DNA of 64,000 bases. Origin: Emticicia soli. GTDB lineage: Bacteria; Bacteroidota; Bacteroidia; Cytophagales; Spirosomataceae. The stretch is from assembly GCF_037860775.1 (NCBI RefSeq), contig NZ_JBBEWC010000006.1:1-64000 (forward strand), given 5' to 3'. The position numbers and the translations under genes were made by a program. Positions 33,073 to 43,105 of this stretch are shown in pieces (positions within the stretch are counted from its first letter, which is position 1; the number at the start of each line of letters is the position of its first letter). The notes beneath the pieces were generated by a model, which was given only the letters and a program-made list of their open reading frames with translations, searched no databases and was not told the DNA's origin.

Positions 33073-36000
33073 TCTTTCATATAATTTTTAAACGATTCCG
33101 ACTCCAAAATCCGGTCGATGATGATTCTATAAGTAGCCCATTCCTGATTAATAGCTTCGTTGGCCGTGAAATAAACCGTATAGAATTTATTATGTCGCAA
33201 AGGGCTTTCCATCAGATTGTTTTTAGAAATTATCAGTGCCAAGCGTTTCGAATCATTCTGTTCGCCTTCCTTAATTGTACCGGTTTTGCCGTAGAAATAA
33301 TAACCTTTATACACATTCCTTGCGCCAAACAGAGCCGCTGCCGTGCCGCTGGTCATTACTTGTTCCATGCCTTTTATCACGTTGTTGGTCATAAAATCAT
33401 TAAAGCCGCCTCGCCACGTAGTGCTGTCTATTTTCCAGCCCGACTCCTGTCTGCCACGTTTTGTAAGATGCAGTTCATAGTCTTTGTTCTGGCTGAACAT
33501 CTTCCCATACATTTCGGTCATTTTCAGCGGTGTAATGTTATACGGCGTACCACCAAGCGTTGGGTTTTTGAGGCCATTAAAGAAGTTGGTAAGCGCATTA
33601 GGGCTTTTACGCTCGGCCTGAATAAAAAACGATTGCTCAGGGAAACTCCACAAAAAGCCGCCTAATTGTTGCTTATAGAGTGTCTGATACACCATTGTAT
33701 CGGCATAGTTTACTCTGCCTCTATCTTTAATATTGAAGTCGGTTTTATCTACGTCTTCAACAATCAGCCCCAGGTTTTTATCAAGCCCCTCGGCTAGTAA
33801 CGATTTCTCGTTACCAAAATAAGTGTTTTCATCACGTGAGCTTTTCGGCCAGCCTTTGTCTTTATAAGAGCGCAGGCGATACCCGACTCCTGCCATTTCT
33901 ATTGCCGGAAACTGATTGGTAGAATCGTTGAGCTTGCGTGATAATACGTTCTGTATGCGGTAGCTATCATTCAGCTTGAAATCGTTTCTGTGATACGAAC
34001 CCAAAAACATAATTACTGAATGATAAAAATTGCTCGACTGCCGTATGTAATCTGGTGCATTGATATTGCCGTAGTGCTCGCCGTGTTCATCTATCCAGCC
34101 TTTGCGTTTTGGCAGTTTGTAGCCGGCATACTGGCCAACCGATTCCTTTTTGTTACCGGGTAATACTTCAAACTGATTTGATGCCTGTAAAATCAGGTTT
34201 TCCCACCCTGCATTGAGCCTTGATGCCAGCGAAGCAAAAACCAATGGCTTGATTGACGACCCCGGCCCATACGACAGATGCAGCAAATTGGTATTGCCCC
34301 ATTGGTCTCGCTCGTTTTTGTTATTGCTGAAAAAGAAATACTTCTGGTTCATCTTGTCAATGGCTTGCGCATTGTTGGGGTCAATCAGGGTACGGTTTTT
34401 CACAAAATCCTGCATCAACCTTATATTGCCATCGCCATCGGCGGCCATTACGGCAAACTTGAAGTTAGGTATTTTGTTAACTTTATTAGTAAAAGTCCGC
34501 ACAATGGTATCACCTACTTCTTTGTTCAGTTTATAATCGAGCGTAATGTTGGCATCTTTGCGCAAAAGGGTATCGGCTGTGTATGCACTTTTAAGCGCAT
34601 TGGTGTAGTGATACACCCAGAATAACCTGTCGGCCATTGGGTAAACCATGCGTTGCTTGCCATTTACCCAATAACTGCCCATAAAGGCATAATTGTTATT
34701 GTTGGCGTACGACACCAGAAAATGATTTTTCCCTTCGCTTACTTTGGCAATTTCATCAAGCGTCAGTTTGTTTACAAAGCCACTCACCTGCTGGCTAAGG
34801 ATTTCTTCTTTCTGGCTCGACACAATATCAATGCCCGAATTTGTGCGTTTTACCGTATTTTCAAGGTTCATCAATACCAGAGGCACGCTGGCATCGGCAA
34901 ACCAATTGTTTGGCAAAACCGCTACTTTTAATGTACCACCTTGTGAACCTGCAAAATAAGGCATTCCCCGACCTGTAACAGGCTGGTTGTAGATGCTCAA
35001 AACAGGATATTGCAGCGAATCTAGGTTCTCTTGATACAGATTACCCTTCCACACCACACGGTCTTCGTAAGGTGGTAGTTCTAAATACAGGTGCTTGTTA
35101 TAAACAGACTGATAACGGTCGTCGTCGAAGCGTAGATAAATCGGACTGTCTTGTTTGAAAGCCGTTGCGGGGTTTTCTTCCAATATAGCCAGAATACTTT
35201 GTGAGTATTTATCTGATTGCTCATACAGTTCTTTATATTCTTTCGATTTAATGAGTATCGTCAGAATCTTCGATAAATCCTGCGGGATTCGATTGGTTTG
35301 GTTAAACGTCGCCCTGCTGTCTATTCTGAGCGTATCCTGAATATTGTTCAGCAAGGTATTCAGTTTATCGTTAATAGTTTCCTCGGTTTTCTTTAAGGAA
35401 ATCTGGAAATTGGTTTCTTGCAGATTATTGGAACGACCACTCAACAACAAGAAAACAATGATAATAACGAAGAAAATACCCATTCTTGAGAAATCGAATG
35501 TCGGCGAAATCGTTCTGATTTTCCGCTCAACAGGTTGATTAAGTAAGGGGATAAAAAACAGCGTAAGCGGCAACAAAAGGCTTAGCTTACTGGTAAGACT
35601 CAGGAAGGGGAAATCCTGCCCGAAAAACACAAAACGGTTTGTAGAAGCCAACCACACAAAGAAACCCAGCGTAAAGACCAGAATCAGCGCAACGCTGCCA
35701 TTGTAAGAAGCAGGGGCAAAACTCACAAGCCCGTTTTTATCTTTTTGGTATAACTGATAGGCTATCAGATAAAATATCATAGGCATAGCCAGCACTACCA
35801 ATATCCACACGATTATCCAGTTGCCAAACTCGGCAATAATATAGCGAGGCACAACCACGTCACGGGTTTGGGTTGAATAGTTTACACCCCTATTGAAATG
35901 CGGTTTGAAATCTATGCGTTTTGAGTCATTACGGGTTTTGTTCAGGTAACTGTTAATAAACCATTGCCCCTCGGCGGTTTCTACAATTTTGCGTTCGCTG

Positions 36001-38591
36001 AAAGAATCATAATCGCTTTGGCTAATCAAATCATCAACTGGCTGGTATATCAGCGAGGCACGATGCACCACATTTTTCAGTTCGTTGGCTACAAAAGCAT
36101 CTATTTTACTCTTGGTAAACGGAATGAGCAACAAAGCAATAGCAACCAAGCCAGCTATCAGGAATTTGCTTTTGTGCTTATTTTGCGCCAGATATACATA
36201 TACCACCACAAACACAATGGCAAGCATAAACAGCGCATCACGGTAAATAAGTAGTTTATGAAAAAGTGGCTTGTAGCCTATGAATAGCACATAGATAATG
36301 AACGACAGAATACCGTAAATCCAGTAATTGCTTGGTTTCCAGAACATAGCCCAGCGGCTGCCGCTTTTGGCAATGTAGGGTTTGCGCAAGAAATTGGTGA
36401 AGACATTCTTCAACAACAAAAACAAGAGAAACAAAACGGCAAAACCCCTGTCGAAAACAGCAAAGAAGACAATGGTAACCAATGTAAGATAAAACTCATT
36501 GTTTGCCGTAAGGTAATGCGAAAACTGGTGCAGGTAATTAAGTATTTTCAGCCGGAAATTCTTTGGCACAAACACTTGTTCGTTATGCTGCTGGTTGATT
36601 TTTGCCGAAAAGAACAAATACGAAAGCAATGGAATGAAAACACCGCAGATGCGATAAATAAGGTCAATACCTGTGGCCACCAGCAAAACTGCACAAATAC
36701 CCAGCACAACACCATGATACACAAGGTATTTTTGTTGCGAATATTGCATTTTAGCCAATGCACTTGTGATAGCGTCTTTCTGCCAGCGATACAAATTGAG
36801 CAGGATAATAAATACTACCGGAAGTACGAAAGTGAGCGGAACAGCAAGTGTAAAATTAATAAGTGAGAAATCGAAACGGATAAGGGTGGTTTCGAGCTCG
36901 TATTTGTTGATGTTTTCGAGCGGTGGGAATGTAGCCACACGCCACAACAATATAAACCGATAGGTAAGTAAAGCATATACAACTGCGTAAATACAGGCTT
37001 CAATGCGCTCAAGCCCATGATTGGCGTTGAAAAGCAGCGTAAATGCCAATAACAAAAACAGAATTGATAAATAGAGCAGGTTGTGCTTAAAATCAAAGCC
37101 ATTATCGGCAAAATCACGCACCTTAAAAAGCCATTCATATTCAGTATTCTGTGAATGAAGTGAGAAATTTTTTCCAAAAACTTCGCTTTGCTGGTCGTTT
37201 TTAAAGTTATCGGTTAACTCACTCGTAAAACCTACGCCTGTGGGGTTCAAGGTGTAAATCATTGTTCCCGAAAAAACGTTTGAGCGGGCATTGCGCAGGT
37301 CTTCATGAAACAAGAAGCCTTCTTTCAACGACGAATTAAGTAATTGGGTATAATGATTATCCAGAAAACGAATTTGCTTTGTGCCTATTTCGGCACCATC
37401 TTTCTGAGCCGACAACACAAAGTATTGCGGAAAATCAAAATTCAATACAGCCGTTTTAAGGCTTTTAGGGTACAGGTTTTTATCGAGCGTATTGAAAAAA
37501 TACTGCTTGCGGGCATTATAAAAGCCTACAAAAAAGCGCTCACCTTCGGCAATACTCGCCGTTGATTGTAAACTTGGCACTTGGCGGCCACCATCGATAC
37601 TCAAAGAAAATCTATTGCTAAAAAAATCATTGGTCGGGAATAACGTAATGTTTTTTTCTTCACTTGCTCCATTCGGGCTCGCCAACAGATACGCCTCGCC
37701 GATAGTTTGCAGCATTCGCTCCAATACCTGTTTAGACTGTGCTTTTTCCGACACAAAATTGTTGTTCTCAATCAGCATTGAGTACAGGCTTTTTCCTTTC
37801 TCAATTGGTCGGTCTTTTACTACAATCTCGTCCTGATAGGTAGCAGGTATATTCAATTGCCTTAAAATACTTTTGGCACTGCATCTGATGCTTATATGAT
37901 ATACTTTTCTGAGGCGTTTTTTCCAGAATGGGCCTTCGTCTACGGTTTCAATATTTTTGAAATTAATACTGATACTATCGTTAGCGATGACAAAACTTTT
38001 GCGGATAGGCGTTGGAAAAATAGCATTTACAGGGGCAAAATCGCCCTCATTACCTGTGCGGCTAAATACAGGCTCAAAGTATTTTTCAAAGCTCAACACA
38101 AAGCGGCCTTCGCTGGTTTTACGGGCTTTAAAAGTACCACTTTCGTTGCTCCATAAACCATTGGCTGTACTCTTCTGCTCATTGGTCGAAAGCACCAATG
38201 TCTGGTTAAATGCTACACCTGTATTGCTAAGAGCGTGGTGGTCGGCGTTGTTGAAATAAGGCTTGGCTTCGTTGGGTTGTTGAAACTTTTTGAGTACAAA
38301 TACCGAGATTAGATAAATGATAGTAAGCAAACTCACACCCAATAGTGTAGTGGTATAGCGGTAAGCCTGTAAGCGTTTGCTGTTCAGTGCTGCAATGTCG
38401 AGCAAGGGAAAACGCTTTTTAAAGCCTTCGCCATCAATGTTTTTTTCGGCAATAATAACGCCCAAGAAACACAAAGAGCAAAAAACAATGACACTACAAA
38501 AAAACAGCGAAAACAGGTTTACATAAAAATAAAGCACCACCACTAAGCTAAGTGCCAGCAGAAAAAGAATCAGTGATTTTACTTTAGGCAT
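33069..38591 (-). CDS. Giant polytopic membrane protein with penicillin-binding transpeptidase domain
   Basis: A 1840-residue protein. Layout: two or three N-terminal helices (1-100), an extracytoplasmic region (about 105-510), a large block of membrane helices (about 515-1070), then a C-terminal transpeptidase domain. The serine-acyl enzyme motifs are complete: SSIK in YGPGSSIKP (about 1447), SSN in RQSSNFYHS (about 1520) and KTGT in YGKTGTIKEG (about 1769). Within the helix block, FGQDFPFLSLTSKLSLLLPL (about 985-1005) resembles the conserved PFLSYGGSS loop of FtsW/RodA. If the SEDS likeness is right, this is a glycosyltransferase-transpeptidase fusion; that half is weak by eye. It overlaps both neighbouring genes. 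Confidence 0.8.
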   Translation of the reverse strand: MPKVKSLILFLLALSLVVVLYFYVNLFSLFFCSVIVFCSLCFLGVIIAEKNIDGEGFKKRFPLLDIAALNSKRLQAYRYTTTLLGVSLLTIIYLISVFVLKKFQQPNEAKPYFNNADHHALSNTGVAFNQTLVLSTNEQKSTANGLWSNESGTFKARKTSEGRFVLSFEKYFEPVFSRTGNEGDFAPVNAIFPTPIRKSFVIANDSISINFKNIETVDEGPFWKKRLRKVYHISIRCSAKSILRQLNIPATYQDEIVVKDRPIEKGKSLYSMLIENNNFVSEKAQSKQVLERMLQTIGEAYLLASPNGASEEKNITLFPTNDFFSNRFSLSIDGGRQVPSLQSTASIAEGERFFVGFYNARKQYFFNTLDKNLYPKSLKTAVLNFDFPQYFVLSAQKDGAEIGTKQIRFLDNHYTQLLNSSLKEGFLFHEDLRNARSNVFSGTMIYTLNPTGVGFTSELTDNFKNDQQSEVFGKNFSLHSQNTEYEWLFKVRDFADNGFDFKHNLLYLSILFLLLAFTLLFNANHGLERIEACIYAVVYALLTYRFILLWRVATFPPLENINKYELETTLIRFDFSLINFTLAVPLTFVLPVVFIILLNLYRWQKDAITSALAKMQYSQQKYLVYHGVVLGICAVLLVATGIDLIYRICGVFIPLLSYLFFSAKINQQHNEQVFVPKNFRLKILNYLHQFSHYLTANNEFYLTLVTIVFFAVFDRGFAVLFLLFLLLKNVFTNFLRKPYIAKSGSRWAMFWKPSNYWIYGILSFIIYVLFIGYKPLFHKLLIYRDALFMLAIVFVVVYVYLAQNKHKSKFLIAGLVAIALLLIPFTKSKIDAFVANELKNVVHRASLIYQPVDDLISQSDYDSFSERKIVETAEGQWFINSYLNKTRNDSKRIDFKPHFNRGVNYSTQTRDVVVPRYIIAEFGNWIIVWILVVLAMPMIFYLIAYQLYQKDKNGLVSFAPASYNGSVALILVFTLGFFVWLASTNRFVFFGQDFPFLSLTSKLSLLLPLTLFFIPLLNQPVERKIRTISPTFDFSRMGIFFVIIIVFLLLSGRSNNLQETNFQISLKKTEETINDKLNTLLNNIQDTLRIDSRATFNQTNRIPQDLSKILTILIKSKEYKELYEQSDKYSQSILAILEENPATAFKQDSPIYLRFDDDRYQSVYNKHLYLELPPYEDRVVWKGNLYQENLDSLQYPVLSIYNQPVTGRGMPYFAGSQGGTLKVAVLPNNWFADASVPLVLMNLENTVKRTNSGIDIVSSQKEEILSQQVSGFVNKLTLDEIAKVSEGKNHFLVSYANNNNYAFMGSYWVNGKQRMVYPMADRLFWVYHYTNALKSAYTADTLLRKDANITLDYKLNKEVGDTIVRTFTNKVNKIPNFKFAVMAADGDGNIRLMQDFVKNRTLIDPNNAQAIDKMNQKYFFFSNNKNERDQWGNTNLLHLSYGPGSSIKPLVFASLASRLNAGWENLILQASNQFEVLPGNKKESVGQYAGYKLPKRKGWIDEHGEHYGNINAPDYIRQSSNFYHSVIMFLGSYHRNDFKLNDSYRIQNVLSRKLNDSTNQFPAIEMAGVGYRLRSYKDKGWPKSSRDENTYFGNEKSLLAEGLDKNLGLIVEDVDKTDFNIKDRGRVNYADTMVYQTLYKQQLGGFLWSFPEQSFFIQAERKSPNALTNFFNGLKNPTLGGTPYNITPLKMTEMYGKMFSQNKDYELHLTKRGRQESGWKIDSTTWRGGFNDFMTNNVIKGMEQVMTSGTAAALFGARNVYKGYYFYGKTGTIKEGEQNDSKRLALIISKNNLMESPLRHNKFYTVYFTANEAINQEWATYRIIIDRILESESFKNYMKE

Positions 38592-39750
38592 CCGGTGTGT
38601 CGTTTTTAATGATGTATCCGTTGATATTTACCTTCTCTAGTTCGTCCACATGGTATGCTTTCAATAACTCTATTATATGCAACACCAATTTGTTGTCGGT
38701 ATTGGTAACATTGGCCGAAAAATCGATTTTCTTCAATTGGCTTGATACAAACGCCGGATTCAGCAGTTGTTGCATATTCAGTTTGTCGTATTCTACACCT
38801 TCTTTGTTTTTCAGTTTTACAAAACTCATGAAATGAAACGCCAGCGGAATCAGGTTGGCAATCAGTTTTTGTTGCGTCTCTTCATCGGCTGGATACGGCG
38901 TATCATCTTTAAAGTGACGCACAAATGGCTTGATATATGCCTCTGATATAAGCCTGAAATATTGTTTTTCTTCTTCGTGCTCAGCGTTTACCTGTGCCAT
39001 GTGGCTCTGGTAGCTTTGTTTGGTTTTTTCTAGTTCGGCACTTAGCTCGCTATAATCTTTATTGAGGCTTATCTGGTCGTAGTAGCGTTGGCACAGAATA
39101 TCTACTACCTCGGCATCTGTTATATCTTTGTTTTGTTTTTCTTCTACCAGTTCGGCCTTAAAGCGCTTGATTTTGTCTTTTACCAGTTTTGTTTCGCTGG
39201 CAGGTTTCTTCGATTTTTCCATAGCATATAATATAATTAGCACAAGTACAGTAACACCCAATACACCTACCAGAATCCAGGCTATTTCGCTGGAGGCAAG
39301 TGTAGCAGTATCGGCCACAGCCAATTGCGGCATAATAACCATTGAAAGCTGATGTTGCGGCAACTGAAAAACCCTGTTGATGAGGTGATTGAAAACAATA
39401 CTACCATAACGGGGGTCGGCCAGGTAATACTTCTCTTTCAGGTCAGACTCCTGGCAACCTAGCAAGCCATAGATGCGGTCGAGGGCATTGCGGCTCGAAT
39501 CCTGCAAGCTAAAAATGGTATCGTTGGCTACTACCCTGCTATTAAGCACAATTCCGATACTGTCGTCTTTGGTCGAAATCCTCAACGTACCGTTCTGTAT
39601 CTTCCCTTGATTCTGATTAACCTTTACTTCGAAAAAAGCAGTGCGGGGCACAAAGTCGGCCTCGGCACTTGTAATTTTCAGCGTGTCGGCCTCGGCCCAA
39701 CACACCATTGGTATAACTGACAATATAATAATAACAATGTTTTTTAACAT
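38584..39750 (-). CDS. Signal-peptide-bearing transmembrane protein with cytosolic coiled coil
   Basis: A 388-residue protein. A signal peptide (MLKNIVIIILSVIPMVCWAE) leads to an extracytoplasmic domain (about 20-150), one transmembrane helix (about 157-178) and a cytosolic region with a long charged coiled coil (about 180-265) and a helical C-terminus. It therefore could link events outside the membrane to the actin-like ATPase inside. No family was recognised. It is 34 bp downstream of the ATPase gene and overlaps the giant PBP gene by 8 bases. Confidence 0.65.
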   Translation of the reverse strand: MLKNIVIIILSVIPMVCWAEADTLKITSAEADFVPRTAFFEVKVNQNQGKIQNGTLRISTKDDSIGIVLNSRVVANDTIFSLQDSSRNALDRIYGLLGCQESDLKEKYYLADPRYGSIVFNHLINRVFQLPQHQLSMVIMPQLAVADTATLASSEIAWILVGVLGVTVLVLIILYAMEKSKKPASETKLVKDKIKRFKAELVEEKQNKDITDAEVVDILCQRYYDQISLNKDYSELSAELEKTKQSYQSHMAQVNAEHEEEKQYFRLISEAYIKPFVRHFKDDTPYPADEETQQKLIANLIPLAFHFMSFVKLKNKEGVEYDKLNMQQLLNPAFVSSQLKKIDFSANVTNTDNKLVLHIIELLKAYHVDELEKVNINGYIIKNDTPDA

Positions 39751-39784
39751 CTCTGTGGCAATTTCGGTTTTATGTACGCAAAAA

Positions 39785-42262
39785 TCAATCAGGTAAAAGG
39801 CTCATCAGATTAGCCAACTCATGGTCGGGCTCGGGTACATCTTGTTTCAAAGCCTGTATATAGTTGGTATCTATCTTAGCCGGAAATAACGAAGGTATCA
39901 GATATTGCAGGGTTACGTTATCAATAGCCGAGTTTTGCACCAGATTCGAGTAGCCTTTCACCTTGTTGTCTTTATCAAGGTTGCGGGCATAAAAACCATC
40001 TTTCGTAAAAATCAAATCTACCGATTCTACCCATTTGTTATCATAAAATATATTATCGGCCACAGTATAAAGCGTGTTACCAATCAGGAATTTCAGCGAG
40101 TCGAGCTTATCTATACGATAGCTGTTCTTGGCTTCGTCGTAGTTGTCTTGTAAGTTAGCTAAACGCAGTATAAAATCAAAAAACGCCGGAAACTTCGGTT
40201 TGCTTGTATCGGCAACAGCTACTTGCGGCTTAGTTGAAATATGAATCGGGAAACCCACCAACTCGGGATGTATCACGTAGCCATTGGTAAAAATCCCATC
40301 AAGGCAAATTGCTTTTAGCTGGCTTGCATCCTCTGGCATTTTAATAAGATTGGCCGCAAAACCCAGCTCGCTTGTAAGGCGACCTTTCAGTTTTTCGAGC
40401 AATGGTTTAAACAGAAATCCCCTACCCGTTAGCAAGATACCATCACAGTCTAACGATTTATTGGTATTACTAATAACACCCTTGATGTTTTCGATGATAT
40501 TGGCCGTAATGGCTTCGCAGGCGTTTTCAATATAACCACCCCAATCATAAAATCCATCAACTTTTTCGAGCAATAGGCTCAGGGTTTGCACGGCCGCCGT
40601 TATTTCGCTACTCGCAAAATTCTTCAAGGTTGCATCGCCACTTTCGGCGGCATTCCAGTTATTTTCAACGGTGCGCTGGGCAGTATTTGATTTATTGCTA
40701 TACTGAAATTTTAATGACTCTAGTTTCTCAAAAATGCGATTCATCTGCGCTTTCTCCGACTTCTCTAAGGTCTGGAAAAACGCTTTTGTGGCCGCAGGGT
40801 CGTTTGCATTTTTTATCACGAAGTCTATCATCGACTCAAAAAATGCATAGCTTATCAGGTTACCGGCTCCGGCAAAACCATTGCGGTATAACGATTTTAT
40901 CTTCTTGGCATTGTTGGCACTTGTCTGAATAATCGAAAAGTCGGTAGTACCTTTACCGCAGTCGATAATGATATAATACTTGTTTGGATTAATATGGTGC
41001 AAGCCTTGGTCGAAGTACCCAAGAAAAGCCGCATCGCTCTCCGAAACCGTTACAACCTCCCAGGCTCTTATTTGCCCTTCGTAGGCAGGCGTTTGCTGTA
41101 AACTACGGAAAATATCGTTGATAACTTCTTTTGTATTAGCAACCTCATGAATACTGTAAATATTAGGCACCAGAATGGTAAAGCGAATGTAGTTTCTGAG
41201 GCTGTCTTCTTCAATTACGTGCTGGATTGTAGCTTCTATAAACGATTTCAGAATGGTTGAGTACGCCTGATTCTTGAGGTCGTCTAAACTCAAGGAACGT
41301 ACCCTTTCGCCTTGTATAGCCTGAAAATCCATAAAGCGTAGAATCTCGCCATGCTTATGGGCTAGTTTCAGGTTTGAAAGCTGGTGAAACTGATTGGTAA
41401 GCGTACTGTTCAGTTCGTTGTTTTTTACCAGAAATTTAAGTTCGTCTTCGTTCTTGATAAACTTATCTTTCAGGCTGAAATTTGTTAATTTCTTTTTCAG
41501 AAAGAAAATAGACTTGATGAAGTCGGTGTTTGATTCATGCTGAATAAACTCCTGATTTCCTTCGGTCATGCCTTTGAAGTCTTTTACCATTTCGAAAAGG
41601 TTTTTCGACTTCGTTCTTTTCTGGTAATTGTGCCCTACCGGTTGATAACCACTTACTTTAAGCTGAGAAGATTCAGACCCAAAATCGAGCCCGAAATGGT
41701 GGAAACAACTGGCATGAGCCAGATAAAAATGCAATTCGCTTTGGTAGGCTTTTGCATTTACTTCATATATAAACTGGCATCTGATGAAATCTTGTTCAAT
41801 GGCTCCTTCCGCAATATGGTCAATATACGAGCCCTCAATTTTAAATTCAGAAGTATTGTCAACACAGGTATATTTTACCTGCCCTAATACAAAAGAAACC
41901 TGCTGTTGCGCTGCTGCCTTTTGTGCCTTAGGCTGTACTTTGCCTGGGTTTTTCCAGTCGTTTTCTTCTTCTAGGCTTTCAGTTACAAAACTCGTATTGA
42001 CCGAGCTAGATAATTTTATGCTCAGAAGAGCATTTGTTTCATCAAAAGCAACCGAAAAATGCAAGTGGTGAAGCGGAACATCGCCGGCGTTGTTGATAAG
42101 TGCCTGCATATTTTTGCTCTTATCGACCGACAGAATCGTAAATGGATTATCCATTAAGGGCAATTCTATCACAAAAGACTCAGGTTCTTGTGAAACTCTG
42201 TTTTTAAGGTCGAGATAATTCGTTCGACGCCTATTGATTATCAGCGGAAGGATATATTTCAT
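39785..42262 (-). CDS. Actin/Hsp70-superfamily ATPase (SrfB-like)
   Basis: An 825-residue cytosolic protein with no membrane segment. The second phosphate-binding loop of the actin/Hsp70 fold is recognisable as IIDCGKGTTDFSII (about residue 434), and the adenosine loop as GILLTGRGFLFKPLLEKL (about residue 609). The N-terminus (LPLIINRRRTNYLDL) and overall length recall the SrfB family, of which some are described as virulence-associated, but the similarity is from memory and not tested. It is the first gene of the five-gene operon, so it may power or position the downstream cell-wall enzyme, as MreB does for RodA-PBP2. ATPase identity is moderately supported, role inferred. Confidence 0.65.
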   Translation of the reverse strand: MKYILPLIINRRRTNYLDLKNRVSQEPESFVIELPLMDNPFTILSVDKSKNMQALINNAGDVPLHHLHFSVAFDETNALLSIKLSSSVNTSFVTESLEEENDWKNPGKVQPKAQKAAAQQQVSFVLGQVKYTCVDNTSEFKIEGSYIDHIAEGAIEQDFIRCQFIYEVNAKAYQSELHFYLAHASCFHHFGLDFGSESSQLKVSGYQPVGHNYQKRTKSKNLFEMVKDFKGMTEGNQEFIQHESNTDFIKSIFFLKKKLTNFSLKDKFIKNEDELKFLVKNNELNSTLTNQFHQLSNLKLAHKHGEILRFMDFQAIQGERVRSLSLDDLKNQAYSTILKSFIEATIQHVIEEDSLRNYIRFTILVPNIYSIHEVANTKEVINDIFRSLQQTPAYEGQIRAWEVVTVSESDAAFLGYFDQGLHHINPNKYYIIIDCGKGTTDFSIIQTSANNAKKIKSLYRNGFAGAGNLISYAFFESMIDFVIKNANDPAATKAFFQTLEKSEKAQMNRIFEKLESLKFQYSNKSNTAQRTVENNWNAAESGDATLKNFASSEITAAVQTLSLLLEKVDGFYDWGGYIENACEAITANIIENIKGVISNTNKSLDCDGILLTGRGFLFKPLLEKLKGRLTSELGFAANLIKMPEDASQLKAICLDGIFTNGYVIHPELVGFPIHISTKPQVAVADTSKPKFPAFFDFILRLANLQDNYDEAKNSYRIDKLDSLKFLIGNTLYTVADNIFYDNKWVESVDLIFTKDGFYARNLDKDNKVKGYSNLVQNSAIDNVTLQYLIPSLFPAKIDTNYIQALKQDVPEPDHELANLMSLLPD

Positions 42263-42739
42263 AATAAAAGGGTTATGTCAGTTTGATTAGTAAACGTAGA
42301 TTTTCCGCTATAGGCAATTAAATCAATAGTTTTTCATAAGATGTGTACAAATATAGATATATAAGCAAAGGCAGACAATTTATTGCTATTGAAAGAGATG
42401 ATTTTTATTTCATAATGCTGTAATTACAAGCAATAACGAATAAAACAGAAAATATTATAATGCCCGCTTTAAATATTTTCTGTTTTCGTTTCAACCTGCA
42501 CGTCATTTATCGGCTATAAAAAACAAATCTGAATTTAATGCAGTTTGGTGTGAAATTTGCTTATAGATATTATTAAGTGGTCCCAAAAGTAAGCAGATGT
42601 ATCCTTTTAATCTGCATTTAGAATCAAGAAACATTTTGAATTAAGCTTTATAACTCAAAAAATTATCATTTTTTGTCATTAAAGCCTATCTCATTGTGTT
42701 TGAATTAAACTTTTATTTTAACTGTCAAACGCTTGTCTT
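42263..42739. promoter_or_regulatory. Upstream region of the actin-like/PBP operon
   Basis: A 477-bp gap between divergent genes. Read on the minus strand, TATATTTG at 42348-42355 matches TAnnTTTG, with a weaker ATTG-like sequence about 20 bases upstream, placing a start near 42340 and a leader of about 75 nt. Nothing else of note was seen; no gene is supported. Confidence 0.4.
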
Positions 42740-43027
42740 ATGCATGGTAAACCGCTTAAACCCGTTTTATTAACTAAAAATAACTTTTGCGTGAGAACTA
42801 CTATACAAACTCCAAACCAGTCGACGACTGATTTACACGACAACTTACTCAGGGAAATAACCAGAGTGAGAGAATTACTAGGTATTTATAATTCATTACC
42901 TAACAATGTGGGTATTGTAAGCGCCCAAAGGCTAAAGATACATTTGGCACAGGCCGAAAAAGCCCTGCGTGACAATGATGTGATACAGATGTTACAGATG
43001 TATAGTATTTTGCAAGAGTGCCAATAA
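42740..43027 (+). CDS. Small helical protein of unknown function
   Basis: A 95-residue protein whose C-terminal two thirds are predicted helical (LLREITRVRELLGIYNSLP, then AQRLKIHLAQAEKALRDND). No signal peptide and no recognised domain. The first 15 or so residues look less conserved in style, so a later start (a GTG near residue 18) is possible. It is divergent from the actin-like/PBP operon. Evidence for coding is the clean amphipathic helix pattern only. Confidence 0.5.
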   Translation: MHGKPLKPVLLTKNNFCVRTTIQTPNQSTTDLHDNLLREITRVRELLGIYNSLPNNVGIVSAQRLKIHLAQAEKALRDNDVIQMLQMYSILQECQ

Positions 43028-43105
43028 GAAGAAAAATTTCTTGAATTTATAAATGAATTGTTAGAGATACTGACAAAGTATCTCTAACAATCTCTCTACA
43101 CCATT

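Noticed and set aside
33057..33665. A 202-codon plus-strand frame opposite the giant PBP gene
   Set aside because: Runs antisense through the conserved transpeptidase motifs of the minus-strand gene; no domain recognised.
36298..36900. Separate short genes within the helix block of the giant PBP gene
   Set aside because: The main frame is continuous for 1840 codons, and the small frames there are on the opposite strand.
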